Shown here one piece after another: positions 11,530 to 22,165 of a DNA stretch of 64,000 nt (position 1 is the first letter of the stretch; every line of letters begins with the position of its first letter). Below the pieces are notes generated by a model that was not told the origin of the DNA, did not search any database, and saw only the letters and a list, made by a program, of their open reading frames with translations. The stretch comes from Carallia brachiata (taxonomy: Eukaryota > Streptophyta > Magnoliopsida > Malpighiales > Rhizophoraceae). Location of the stretch: assembly GCA_021464245.1 (NCBI GenBank), contig JADCRB010000026.1, positions 2,952,187-3,016,186 on the forward strand, written 5' to 3'. The position numbers were made by a program, and so were the translations under genes.

Positions 11530-13699
11530 CACATACCTATCAATATATATCAAACAATCAGTCAATCAGGGTGGCTATTATACAGTCATCTTTGTAAAGT
11601 TAGAAGCACCACGATTAATGGCACTTTTTTTGCATTAAATACAACATTGCAAAAGTATTTGTTCTACACTAATATATGGTCTTATCTATGTTTGATCTTG
11701 TTGGCTATGTTTGTATATATTCTAAAAATTTCTGTCCTCTTTTAAAATAAAAGGAAAAAAAATCTTAACTTCTTCATTAGCTTCCTAGCTTCGTTCCTTG
11801 GTCAATTAAAATGCTCTTTTTTCTTTTCCGTGGTTTTCTTGGAAGGCATGTGAGAAAATGAATTAGAATTCTTGTTTTGTTTTTTTATTTGGAGGACGGA
11901 TGGAAAAGGATCTCTCTCTCTCGCAGCTCTTGTGTCCTATGATACGTCATTGCTTTGGTTGGTTTTGGTTCTTCAAAATCGAGGATCACATACGAGTACG
12001 ATGAAACAACATAACCTAATTGCTAAGGAAGCTTTCATAGTTTTTGTCAATGATGCTAAATGAATAACATTCTGCTCATTAGAATAACAACTTCACCCTT
12101 AGCAAACAAACTTCTTTTTTTTTTTGGAAGTCATAAAAGAGGCTAAAAAGTTAGATAATGAGAATAGAATTACTGAAATTTAAATACATAATCAATAAAT
12201 TTCAATAATTTGCCCCGACTAATTGTGCAAATAGACTAATATGATATAATTAGTCGTTCCATTGCCGCAATTCATTGAAAAAGTTGGACGGTCTTAGCCT
12301 ATTGGTCAATTGCAGTTATTTTAAAAGACTAAATAACAAATAAATAATTTTTCCACCACAAATAAATAAATAAGTGAATAAATAGATATAAAAAAAAATA
12401 ATTTATCACGTGCGTATGCTTTTGATGAAAAGAAATTCCATTCTCTCCATTTTAATATACGGATATGCTACATGAATACATCTTGTTTGGCGCACAGGAC
12501 ATAAGTAACCTGACAATATGTAGAAATGCATTTAACGGATATAGATGTACAAAAAATAATTATTAAATATTTATTTTAATAATAAATTCAAATTGCTTAC
12601 TAAAATATGAAATTAAAATATTAATTATGAATGTAATTATGTACATTCAAAAATATATATATACACAAGGAATTTTTCTAGAAGAATGTGAAATTATCAA
12701 ATATAAATACAATTAACAATTAAAAAAACATATCAGAATGTTTTTAAAAAAAATCCATTGAATAATATTTTAGCTATGTCAACGACCTCGTCGTATTGTC
12801 GATGAATGTCAAAGATTCACATGCATGAGTTTGGAAACCATTGCGTCAACAAAATGGTGCCAACGCAAAGAATTGGTCAATAATAGCCAACAAATAGTGA
12901 CAAAAGGTCCAAGATGAATCAGCTCGGAAGAAGGTTGCCATGCTCTTTCATAAATGTTCTTCACCAAGTCGTCGGAGCATTTATGTTTCGATTTAGACAA
13001 GCAGCTAGGGACGCGGGGAAAGCCCCAAAGGAAACGGTGTTGTTGTCAAACGAGTTAGGTCAAGATTAAAGTAATTCATGAGAGTGAACTCAACGATAAA
13101 TTTGACTTTTGATATATTATATGTTTGGTTGAAATTTTATTAGTCATCGTTAAAAATTTTTTTTTATAAATATATAATATGTAGGTCTTATTATAAAATT
13201 TTTATGATCTACAAATGCACTTTAATCCTGTATTAAAGACACTTTTTTTATTCTTAAATTTTTTTCACCAAACAAAAAAGTCAAAACTAAAGTGGTGGAT
13301 TTTATGCCCCTTACGGTGGGGTTGGTGTGTGTATCGAGGTTGGTCTAATTGATTTTGAGGTCATTCAAAAAAGAAATAATTATACATTAGTATTGGCAAA
13401 AGGACGGAGCGGAAAATGTCATCTGGAATCCAATTTTAAGTATGTAGTTGTTTCTACCCTTGATCTCCGACTGGTTGGAGTTGGAGCCCCTTTTGCCGCC
13501 ACAGCCTCTGTGACACTCTTCTTACGTTATGTCTCTCTTCTCCTCATTGTCACGATGAATGACTTCTATCATTTGCAAGCCTCACAGCCCATCATCTTCT
13601 CCTTCTAAAGGTACCCAGCGAGAAGATGAGCCCCACGGCAAAATCACGGCAAAAATCAAGCACTTGATCCCACTCAATATTAAATTATTAGGATAAAAG
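10947..13699. other. Intergenic DNA with (TA)n tract
   Basis: This region holds the 3' flank of the SMI1/KNR4-like gene, then AT-rich DNA. A pure (TA)n tract lies at about 11497-11526. No domain-bearing ORF was seen. Frames at 11410-11745 and 13327-13608 have no recognisable content. The right edge, ACAAT at 13700-13704, is the target duplication of the adjacent retrotransposon. Confidence 0.55.
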
Positions 13700-13704
13700 A
13701 CAAT

Positions 13705-14659
13705 TGTGAAATGAAAACTCGTATGTTTCGAATTTATAACAGTTAGACTGTGAAAATATAAATATAAATTACAAGTAAAAATTTAAAATAAAATGCATGT
13801 TCGATCTCTAGGTAGATCCTCTGATTAATGCTCCTATGTGGTTTAGTCAAGGGTTGTACGACCTTTATCTTGACCGAAAGATATTAAATTTGCACAACGT
13901 GATCTTAAACTATATGAAATAGATCTCACTGAGAGTCGAGACTTGATCTCAAGTGATGCTGGAATTTTGATGAGGGTCATAGAGGCTTGATCTTGTTCAG
14001 AATGGTCTGGTTCCGGTGAGAGGCCTTATGGGTTTGGTCTCAAGTGGATTGATTTGACTCCACTAAGGGCCGAGACTTGATCCTACTCAGACTGTTTAGC
14101 TCCATTGAGGGCCGTAAGGGTTTTATCTCAGATGGATTTGCTTTGCTGAGAGCTATAAAAAGTTTAATCTCAGACATATGTTTAATATTTTGATATTTTA
14201 AACTTTTATTCTCGCAAATCTCGATCTGAAGTAACCATAGAGTATAAACCTAAAATATACTCGAAAATGTGTATGATAAATATTTTGGGATGTATACCTG
14301 AAATTTCTCCTTTAATGGAGTTAGGGAAGTATACGTTTTGTATACAAAAACGTAGGGAAATGGAAGGGGTTTAAAATTGAATTTGAAATGGGAACTTTGT
14401 GGAAAGAAGGGCTTGAATCTGTGACGTGGTAATTGGATGGATGTTGTTTTTAACCAACTGAACCACTTGATAGTTGATGCAAAGGCTTAGTTCATTGCCT
14501 ATTTATAGGCAATGAGCCATGCAATATGACAAAAGAGTTTAATTGGTTGGCTACAATTAGGTGGCCGACCTTGAACTTTTTTTATGGCCGGCGCGACAAT
14601 TGGCCGATGCCGGCCAATTGTTGGCCGTTTGACCTTTTTTTTTTTTTTTAACTTTTATA
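13705..14659 (-). repeat. 3' LTR of the deleted element
   Basis: About 955 bp, homologous along its length to 17754-18692. It starts TG on the plus strand and ends TA, where the partner ends CA; this is a terminal point change. It contains a GC-rich inverted patch near 14585-14630 (CGGCCAATTGTTGGCCG) in otherwise AT-rich sequence. It lies directly after the ACAAT duplication. Confidence 0.9.
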
Positions 14660-15017
14660 AATGCCCCCTTCAAGGGTCGGTGATGATGAACTTTTGGGGA
14701 TGTACTCTGAACTAAGTATTGAAGTCCAACTTGAAGATTGAGACGTCTTGATGAGTCTTGAATGTTGAAATTTTTTAACTCCGACTATGCCTACTATTGT
14801 TGGATCTCCATAAAAAACCAATATAGAAATTGAAATTCGGGCTCCTGCTGATGTCAAGCTTCCATAACTCGCAAAGACATTTTTCTATGTCTTGAAATTC
14901 TATAATTTTGGTGAGGATGATCCGGTAGGTAAGGAACTTAAACTTTCCCATGAGGAAGGTTCAACACTACGAAATTTCAAGACTTGCACACAGGAAAACG
15001 GGCTATACTGATGATTC

Positions 15018-15242
15018 CTAAGTCTGCTTTGACGTAAGGAGAGTAGTTGAAATTTCCCTATACGTCGCCGCATCCGAGGGGTGATAAGGATGATTACAGC
15101 TTCTCGTCTCGCTATGATAGTTGTGAATTAAGGAGAGTGATTGGAACTCCATAATACTGATGACGTTGGAAACTGAATTTCGAGCGCTTCCAGCTTCCTG
15201 ATCACAGAACTTTCTGCAAGAGAAAGTGTAGAGGCTAGCCAT
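15018..15242 (-). CDS. Small ORF (ORF-B) of the deleted retrotransposon
   Basis: An open frame of 74 residues begins MASLYTFSCRKFCDQEAG. It is colinear with the 100-residue ORF at 62278-62580 in the full-length element. Shared blocks include the start (M-x-S-L-x-T), RNSVS, VMEFQ or IMEFQ, and DAATYRE followed by TTLLTSKQT. The leader just before the ATG is also shared: a CT-rich run, then AGAAA directly before the ATG. The full element's version has a 17-residue basic insertion after the first 20 residues. I do not recognise the product. It lies downstream of the WOX-like cargo and may be part of the same captured segment or a second acquisition. Confidence 0.45.
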   Translation of the reverse strand: MASLYTFSCRKFCDQEAGSARNSVSNVISIMEFQSLSLIHNYHSETRSCNHPYHPSDAATYREISTTLLTSKQT

Positions 15243-15512
15243 TTCTTTTCTGAGAGAAAGAAGAACTGAGGGGGTGAGTGCTGTGACTCTGGCGTGTATG
15301 ATATCTATACAAAAAGCTTGCCCTTTTTTTTTTTTTTTGAAAAGTCAAAAAAAGGATTCGCAGAATCTGGTAAGGTCCTCTACGTCCTTTTCTTCCATAA
15401 GCGATAGAATCTCTTTCTTCCATAAGCGATAGAAGAAGCAATGGCTGGCGCGCGTCGTAGAAGTCATTACCGCGTGCTGTAAAGTTATCACGCATTATCC
15501 TTGTCGGCCATC

Positions 15513-16130
15513 CTAGTGGGGCCCGATGTGCAACTCCAAGTCAATCCTAGTCTCGTCCGGTGGGCCGATTATGTTGACGTTACTGGAACCTTCTGATCGG
15601 TTGATGCCGCTGGAACATTTGTGAAAGAGAGGCAAAGTTTCGCCGGAATGACTTCTTCTTGTTACAAAATTTCCTTTTGGACTTAAGTACTCGGGAAGGA
15701 TGAACCCTTGGCTGACTCCGTAAAACTACCAGAACTATTATGCATACTCCCATAGGCTATGACTTTGATTAACATAGCCTGAAGAGATTATTAAAATGGT
15801 AGAACTCGAGCCTGCTTCATTTGAGGGCAAAACTGTACTAGTGAGATCTACTATGAGAATAGTAGACTGTGTTGTAACAACAATAATTCTCAGCGCTGCT
15901 TTTCTCCTACTTCTCTAATTCTGGAACAAAAAAAATACATTCTTTGCTTTGACTGCTTCGAACAAGTGCAGCCGTGAAGCAAGTTGGTAAATTTGTGGTG
16001 GGTTAGGAACAGTACCTCCATTGTTGTGGAAGACGTCTTCCAAGATTTGTAGCTGCGCCAAAGTTGGTTGCTATCTTGTGCGAGGTGACCTATCCTCTCC
16101 TTTATCTTGAAGTTTTGCAACTGACTCCAT
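15513..16130 (-). pseudogene. Captured WUSCHEL/WOX-like homeobox gene, interrupted by stop codons
   Basis: On the minus strand one frame runs from an ATG at 16130 to a TAG at 15513, broken by several stops. Near the start it reads QPTLAQLQILEDVF, and later PQIYQLASRL and AKNVFFLFQN. These are the landmarks of helices 1, 2 and 3 of a WOX homeodomain (canonical RWxPT, QIxxIxxxL, GKNVFYWFQN). The Trp of the RW motif is a TAG here, and another stop follows FQN. At 15638-15624 the same frame encodes TLPLF, matching the WUS-box core. Just before the end it encodes IDLELHIG, an EAR-like LxLxL variant. The homeodomain, WUS-box, EAR order is that of WUS/WOX5 transcription factors of stem-cell niches. 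No intron is visible in the homeobox. It is non-functional as read. Confidence 0.8.
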
Positions 16131-16239
16131 CTTTTTTCCTAAAAAGGAGCAGAAGCTTGACATGCAGTGAAGATAAGTTGAGACTAAAGGATAGAATCAG
16201 ACTCAAGCTCACAATCATTTTTATATATTTTTGAGCTAT

Positions 16240-16730
16240 TCACAGTTTATACTCATGCGGGTTAGGAGTGTTGGACTTGCTGGTGAGCTGTTCGCATTTT
16301 ATACTCATGCGAGGCAGGAGTGTACCACAGTTGATCGCCTTTTATACTCGTGCGAGGTAGGAGTGTGCTGCAGTTGATGACCTTTTATACTTGTGCAAGG
16401 TATGAGCGTTGAACTGTGCTGTATAGTCGTGCGAGGCAAGAGTGTTGAACTGTGGTATCGCCTTTTATATTCGTGCGAAGTAGGAGTGTGCTGCAGTTGG
16501 TCGCCTTTTGTACTCGTGCGAGACAGGAGTCTATTGCTGTTGTTCGCCTTTTATACTCGTGTGAGACAAAAGTTTGAATTTGCTGTAGACCAGTTCGCCT
16601 TTTATACTTGTGCGAGACAGGAGTTTGTTGTTACTGAACTGTTTGCTTTTTATTCTCGTGCGAGGCAAGAATGCTGAACTGTATTATCGTCTTTTATACT
16701 CGTGCGAGACAGAAGTGTTTAACTGTGGTG
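16240..16730 (-). repeat. Degenerate tandem array, about 11 units of 43-51 bp
   Basis: A core reading TTTTATACTCGTGCGAG (plus strand) recurs near 16247, 16298, 16340, 16382, 16418, 16464, 16505, 16549, 16600, 16646 and 16691. Each core is followed by a variable CAGGAGTGTxCTGCAGTTG-type half. The full-length element has only one such unit, near 61261-61285, so the array expanded in this lineage. It lies directly upstream of the WOX-like frame in the element's orientation. Confidence 0.9.
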
Positions 16731-16744
16731 TTGAGTCATTGAGT

Positions 16745-17163
16745 TGCTGAACTGCTGACTTGGGTTTTGATTCAGGGTTTAAATTTTGCCTCCGAATCTG
16801 GATTTGGACTTTGAGTTTGGGCTTTGAGTTGAAATTTAAGTTTGGACTTTTGGATTTTGAACTGAAATTTGAGTCTGGGTTTGGGGTCTGTCCCTGAATT
16901 TGGATTTGGGATTTTGGGCTGCAATGTGGACTTGGGAGTTTGACCCTAGGTTTGAGCTCGAGTTTTGATTTGTTGGGTTTTGAGTAAAGGTTTGAGATCT
17001 GCCTCCGAATCTGAATTTGGATTTTATAGATAGGTTCTGAACCTGCACATGAGTTTCATACATTTTTTTTATTTTTTTTTATTTTTTTGAATTTTTTTCA
17101 TTTCTTTTTCCTATTTTTTTTCTCTTTCTTTTCGCTTTTTTTTTTCTCTTTTTTTAATTTTTT
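16745..17163 (-). repeat. Degenerate CCAAA-type repeat and A-rich tract
   Basis: On the minus strand, 17055-16745 is made of loose CCAAATTCAAA or CCCAAAC-type units. It is preceded by an A-rich tract (about 17163-17060, seen as T-runs on the plus strand). The full-length element has the same pair of blocks in the same place, directly after the integrase stop (60824-61262). Confidence 0.7.
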
Positions 17164-17700
17164 TTTACATAATAATACTTTAAAAATTTATCGCTTGATC
17201 GAGCCAAGTCGATATGTGTTTTTGGGTCTGACAGTGTGCAAGTGTAGTTGATGCAGACTTCTTGAGCCAGGTATAGCCCGTCCCACAAGTGAGCCTATTG
17301 CTGGGTTAATACTTTAGTCCAATTGGATAGGAATTGTGCCTCCAACTAGAGTAGACTGGAGTAAAGGAGTTCAGTAGGGATTTAACCTGTTGCTTCCAAC
17401 TTCGGCCCGTATAGATGATCGACTTCTCCATTTAGTCAGAGAGTTGGGTGAGAGATTTTGTTGCTATTCCAGATGCAGATTCTCTATTTTAATTTCCTTG
17501 AATGGTAAGGAACTGTGTCTGTACACGCATTTATAGACCTGCGTATCTGGGTAAGGTAGTTGATAAGGCAATAAATCAGTAACCTTTTTGCTTGCGAAGG
17601 CAATCTTGCTCTTCCTTATTACCATTGATGTGCCAGATTCAGGCCCTCCGAAGTTGTGTTATAGGCCATAAAATGGCCGCTGAGCCACCAACCCTTTTTT
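17164..17700 (-). pseudogene. Gag 5' remnant fused to integrase C-terminal remnant
   Basis: On the minus strand, about 17640-17380 aligns with the gag start of the full-length element (54400-54610). Shared words include TATCAACTACCTTACC (CATCAACTACCCTACC in the full element), TACGCAGGTC and GGAGAAGTCGATCA. From about 17295 the sequence aligns instead with the last part of integrase: GGGACGGGCTATAC corresponds to GGGACGGGCCATAC, which encodes the WDGPY motif, and continues to the end at about 17164. Everything between is missing, roughly 6 kb compared with the full-length copy. The element could only move using proteins from a relative. Confidence 0.8.
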
Positions 17701-17753
17701 TTTTAAGGAGCAAAAGATGAGAGGTAGATATGTCCTATTGAACATGTCAAATT

Positions 17754-18692
17754 TGTGAAATGAGAATCTATACGTTTCGAACCTGCAACATCTAGGCTGC
17801 GAAAATACAAGTATAAATTACAAGTGAAAATTTAAAATAAAATGCGGGTTCGATCTTTGGGTAAACGCTCCAATTAATGCTCTTGTGTGGTTTAGTCAAG
17901 GACTGCACGAGTTTGATTTTAACCGGAAAATGTTAAATTTCTACAGCGTGATCTTGAACTGTAGGAAATAGATCTCACTGAGAGTTAAGGCTTAATCTCA
18001 GGTGGTGCTGGAACTCCGATGAGGGTCGTAAAGACTTGATCTTGTTCGGAATAGTCTGGTTTCGGTGAGGGCCGTATGAGCTTGGTCTCAGGTGGACTGA
18101 TTTAACTCCAATGAGGGCCGTGGCTTGATCCCACTAGGACTGTTTAACTCTGCTGAGGGCCGTAAGGGTTTTATCTCAAATGGATTGGCTTTACTGAGGG
18201 CTGTAGGAAATTTAATCTTAGACATATGTTAATATTTTAGTATTTTAGATTTTTACTCTCGCAGATCCCGATCTGAGGCAATCGAAAAATATAAACTTAA
18301 AATATACTCGAAAATATGTATGATAAATATTTTGGGATGTATACCTAAAATTTCTCCCTTAATGGAGTTAGGGGAGTATACGTTTAGTATGCAAAAATGT
18401 AGAAAAAATAGAAGGGGTTTAAAATTTAATTTTAAATGAAAACTTTGTGGAAGGGGGTTGAACATGTGACGCGCTAATTGGATGGATGTTATTTTAACCA
18501 GCTTAACCATTTGGTAGTTGATACAAAGAATTGATTTATTATTTATTTATAAGCAATGAGGCATGTAATGAAATAAAAGAGTTTAATTAGTCGACTACAA
18601 TTAAGTGGTCGATTTTAAACTTTTTTTTTGTGGCCGGCACCGACCGTCCAATTGCAGGCCTTTTGATTTATTTTTCTTTTTATACTTTTACA
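17754..18692 (-). repeat. 5' LTR of the deleted element
   Basis: About 939 bp, the partner of 13705-14659. It ends ...TTTTACA at 18692 and is followed at once by the ACAAT target duplication. The sequence just inside (17753 downwards on the minus strand) aligns with the region after the 5' LTR of the full-length element, but its primer-binding site has decayed. Confidence 0.9.
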
Positions 18693-18697
18693 ACAAT

Positions 18698-21162
18698 AAT
18701 AACTAACTCATTAATTAAATTTGAATTTGTTGCTCCACCAATAGGTATTTAAACTATTCATCATGGTGGCTTTATGATCAGGTCTGGTCCTGGGTGAAAG
18801 CAGGCTGTCTTATCATACGTAGGAAATGGACGTTGGCTTTTGTGATCTGCAAATTAAGACAAAATTATAGAGTGTAAGGTAAAATTTAAAATTAATATTT
18901 TAATATTTAAGTTAGTGATGATATTATTACTTTCAGTAGATATAAGTTTAAAGAAATATAAAAAATAAAAAATTTAATAGAAATGACATCATTACTTTAA
19001 AGAAATATAAATTTTCTCTGATAAGTAAACAAATGAAATCTAGATAAGAGTCAGAGCCATCCAAAGTGCTTTGTGAGTTAAGGCTTTTGACGTGGGGCCG
19101 AATATATTGAGCAGTGGATTGGGCTTTGTTATTTATCCGTATCACTTTTTCCATGACTTTTTATTGAGCAGTGGATTGGGCTTTGTATTTCTTTTATTTT
19201 GATAAAAATGTTGTATCCTTATGCATAAAATATAAAAGATTGTTTAAGAAGTTGAGTATTTATTTAATTAGTTGAGAGAGTTGTCTCTTAATTAATAGAT
19301 GAGAGTTTTAAATCTCACCAAATCTCACTTTTTCTTTCACAAATGTTCAATAGCGCTTTTTATAGACCAAAAAAAATAAAATAAAAGATTGTTTTCATTT
19401 AGAGAATATTCTAATCATTAAAATTTAAATTTTTATTATATAAATATTGAGTTTAAATTCTCAAAAAAAAAGAGTGAAATTTATAGAAAAGAGAAAATTC
19501 TCATTGTATAATTTATAACTTAACTTCTTAATGGACAAAAAAAACAAAAAATGTTGTATAATTTATCTTATAACTTTTATAAAGGATCAATTAAATATAT
19601 TTTTTCAAAAATTGAAATTATTATAAAAAAACAAGAGAAAATAAATATTGAAAAAAATAATATATATAGGATATAATAAAATCTAAATTATATTAACCGC
19701 GAATAAAAAGTGACATATTCAAGACCCTAAAATTATTGTAGCTTATCAGAATTCAAAACAAAAAATCAAAGGGACACAAAACTCAATTATTTAAACCCAC
19801 TTATGGTCAGTCAAAAAAAAAAAACCCACTTATGGAAATACTTCTATGCTCTTACCTTTTCTTTTATTTTTTTGTTTAAAGAATGAGATTTATTACATTG
19901 CAATAGTAATGCAGTGGGAGTACATCTAACTACTTATATGTCTTTTTTTTTCAAAAAAAATAAATAAAATTTTTACTAAATTATACTACATCAGTGTGTG
20001 CGTACTACATTATTTTTACTGTATTACTACTAAATTTTTTCCCAAAAATCTAATTTGGAATTTTTGTGGGCATTGTAGACATCAGGTTGGCTAAGATTTG
20101 ATTCCTCCAAATCCCATTGTTCCGTCTATTAGAATGCAAACCAGTCACCTTCTTTTCATCTAAATATGGCGACTTATTTTTTTCCCGTAGCAGTAAAATG
20201 AAGTTCTCTTTCCCACATTCTCAATTAAGTAAGAAGAGTAAAAATAAAACATATAGCGGACGAAGAGGAGGCCTCAAAACATTTTAGAGGGTGAAAAGGT
20301 AAAAGCAGTAAGATTACTAAGAATATTAGACTCGGCCAAGTCTTTGACCCGGTTCAAAGGACGAGTGACTGAATCATTGGTTCAATTGTTGAGCAACAGT
20401 TGAATTGGTTGTTTAATATTTAATAATTTGTTTTTTTACTAGAAATTAGTAATTTAAATTCAAATTTAAGTCTAAAAAATATAATGCAGTGATAAAATAC
20501 CACTTTTTGACTTGGCATGGGCGATGGGTAGGTGTGGGCGTGCTAGAGAGGGCATTCCATTCGGATCCAACATATCCAATATAATGTGAGATATAACAAA
20601 ACAATGCACTTGACAAAAAAAAAAAAAAGAATGCAAGAACGGTCGAGTATTTGTTGAAATGGTTTAGGAGAGCATCAAGATAGGTTCAAATTCTACTTAA
20701 TTTTATTTTTTTTTCTTAAATATCTAACTAATAAAGTTCCTTGTAAATTAAAAAAGAATGCAACATATTACTTGAGGTGGTAATTCGATGTGTTTCTACA
20801 CTGACGATTTGAGTTTAAGTTTCTATATCTGTATTATTTCCTAACAAATGTTGGATGGCTCTAAAAAGGTAAGGAAAGTCTATGGTATGGTGTTGGGTTA
20901 TAAACTTAATAATCGTTATGGTTTCCAACAGTAAGTTAAATTCAGTTCCATTAGTTTTTAGACGATGAGTTTGTCTCTATGAAAATTGTTAAATAGAATA
21001 TTGACAAATAAAAGTTACTCTAATCGTAATCTATACATTAAATGATCAATATATCCGTAATCAATGTTTTTATTGATAAAAAAAATTAAATTATAAAATG
21101 CAATTCGTGGACTGTAAGTTGATTGACCTTTCATTATATGCCGAGGGAAGGATGCTTATGTC

Positions 21163-21193
<31 letters not shown>

Positions 21194-22165
21194 AAGGATG
21201 CTGCTACAGGGACGAGAGTGTCGCACAGGAGTATGATGGATTTTTTTACTTTTTTATTCTAAATTTGTTGGACACGTGAGCAAAGTTGATGTTATATGTT
21301 TGAAAAAACAATTGTGGTGTCCGCTAAGTATTTTTTTTCTGCCATTCTCTCTCTTTGTCTCTCTCCCGGTTAGTTCTCTGTATCCCTTTCTCCGTCCATC
21401 CATCATATGGGCTTTAATGCTTATATTGTCTTATCTTAGCATAATTGCTGCCTGTGCTGATTAACATTCAATCAGTATTTATGAATTTGGGCCTTCCAAG
21501 TTGATGGCCTATTGTAGATCACAAAATTACATTCGATTGACTAATGAATTATAGTTTATTGATAGTAAAGTTGTCTTAAAATTGATCGAAACCCACTATT
21601 CAAAGGTTTCTCTACTTTGATTAGAATTACTTTTTTTGAATTTTTATATGATGTGCCAATAAGAACTTTTTGCCTTTTTTTTTTTTGACATATATGAAAT
21701 GATAAAAAAAACAATCAACTAAAAACGAAAGAAGACAATCTTATGATTGTTACTATTAAGTAACAAATGTGATTTTAAAAGTGAATGATCCAACGAAATT
21801 TCACCATCAACGATATATAATCAAGAATGGAGGAACCCTGTGCGAAATTATTTTGAGTGAGTTTTTTTTCTTTTTTTTTTGGTGAATGAACATGTGATTG
21901 CTATTAATACAAAGAGGCTTGCAAGATAGAGAGAGGAGTAAAAGTGTAAAAATAAAAAATTGTGTCATTAGTGAAAAATAACTTGGATCACGCCTTAGGC
22001 ACGTGCGTGAGCTACCGCGGCAATGTCCATGTCACTCAGTGTGTTAGCTTCCGCCTTTCCTTTACCAAATCAATAAAGGCCCAAACAAAAAAAGGAAAAA
22101 ACAAGCGAAACTTTTGCTCAAAAAAAAAGAAAAAACAGCGAAACTAAAGACCCAGAGAAAGTAAA
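18698..22165. other. AT-rich intergenic DNA, then COX6a promoter
   Basis: No gene seen. Notable local features are a 24-bp direct repeat around the phrase TGAGCAGTGGATTGGGCTTT (near 19107 and 19162), an A-tract of about 30 at 21163-21191, and a repeated AAACCCACTTATGG near 19792 and 19823. The last few hundred bases form the promoter and 5' UTR of COX6a. Confidence 0.5.

Larger units (their letters stand above)
13705..18692 (-). mobile_element. Deleted (non-autonomous) Tat-type LTR retrotransposon carrying a WOX-like cargo
   Basis: The two LTRs are at 13705-14659 and 17754-18692 (plus-strand coordinates) and are flanked by the perfect 5-bp duplication ACAAT (13700-13704 and 18693-18697). On the minus strand the LTR begins TGTAAAAGTATAAAAAG (17754-18692 copy) and ends TTCACA. 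The 3.1-kb internal region runs on the minus strand in this order: decayed primer-binding site, the first part of gag, an abrupt join to the last codons of integrase, an A-rich tract, a degenerate CCAAA-type repeat, a 45-50-bp tandem array, the WOX-like pseudogene, a second small ORF, a purine-rich tract near 14664, and the 3' LTR. Every internal block aligns by eye with the same block in the full-length element at 53.5-63.6 kb. Protease, RT, RNase H and most of integrase are absent. The LTRs differ at many positions, so the insertion is fairly old. Confidence 0.92.

Noticed and set aside
16240..16730. CRISPR-like array
   Set aside because: Repeats are degenerate, spacers are similar to each other and short, and it lies inside a plant retrotransposon. 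It is an ordinary tandem array.
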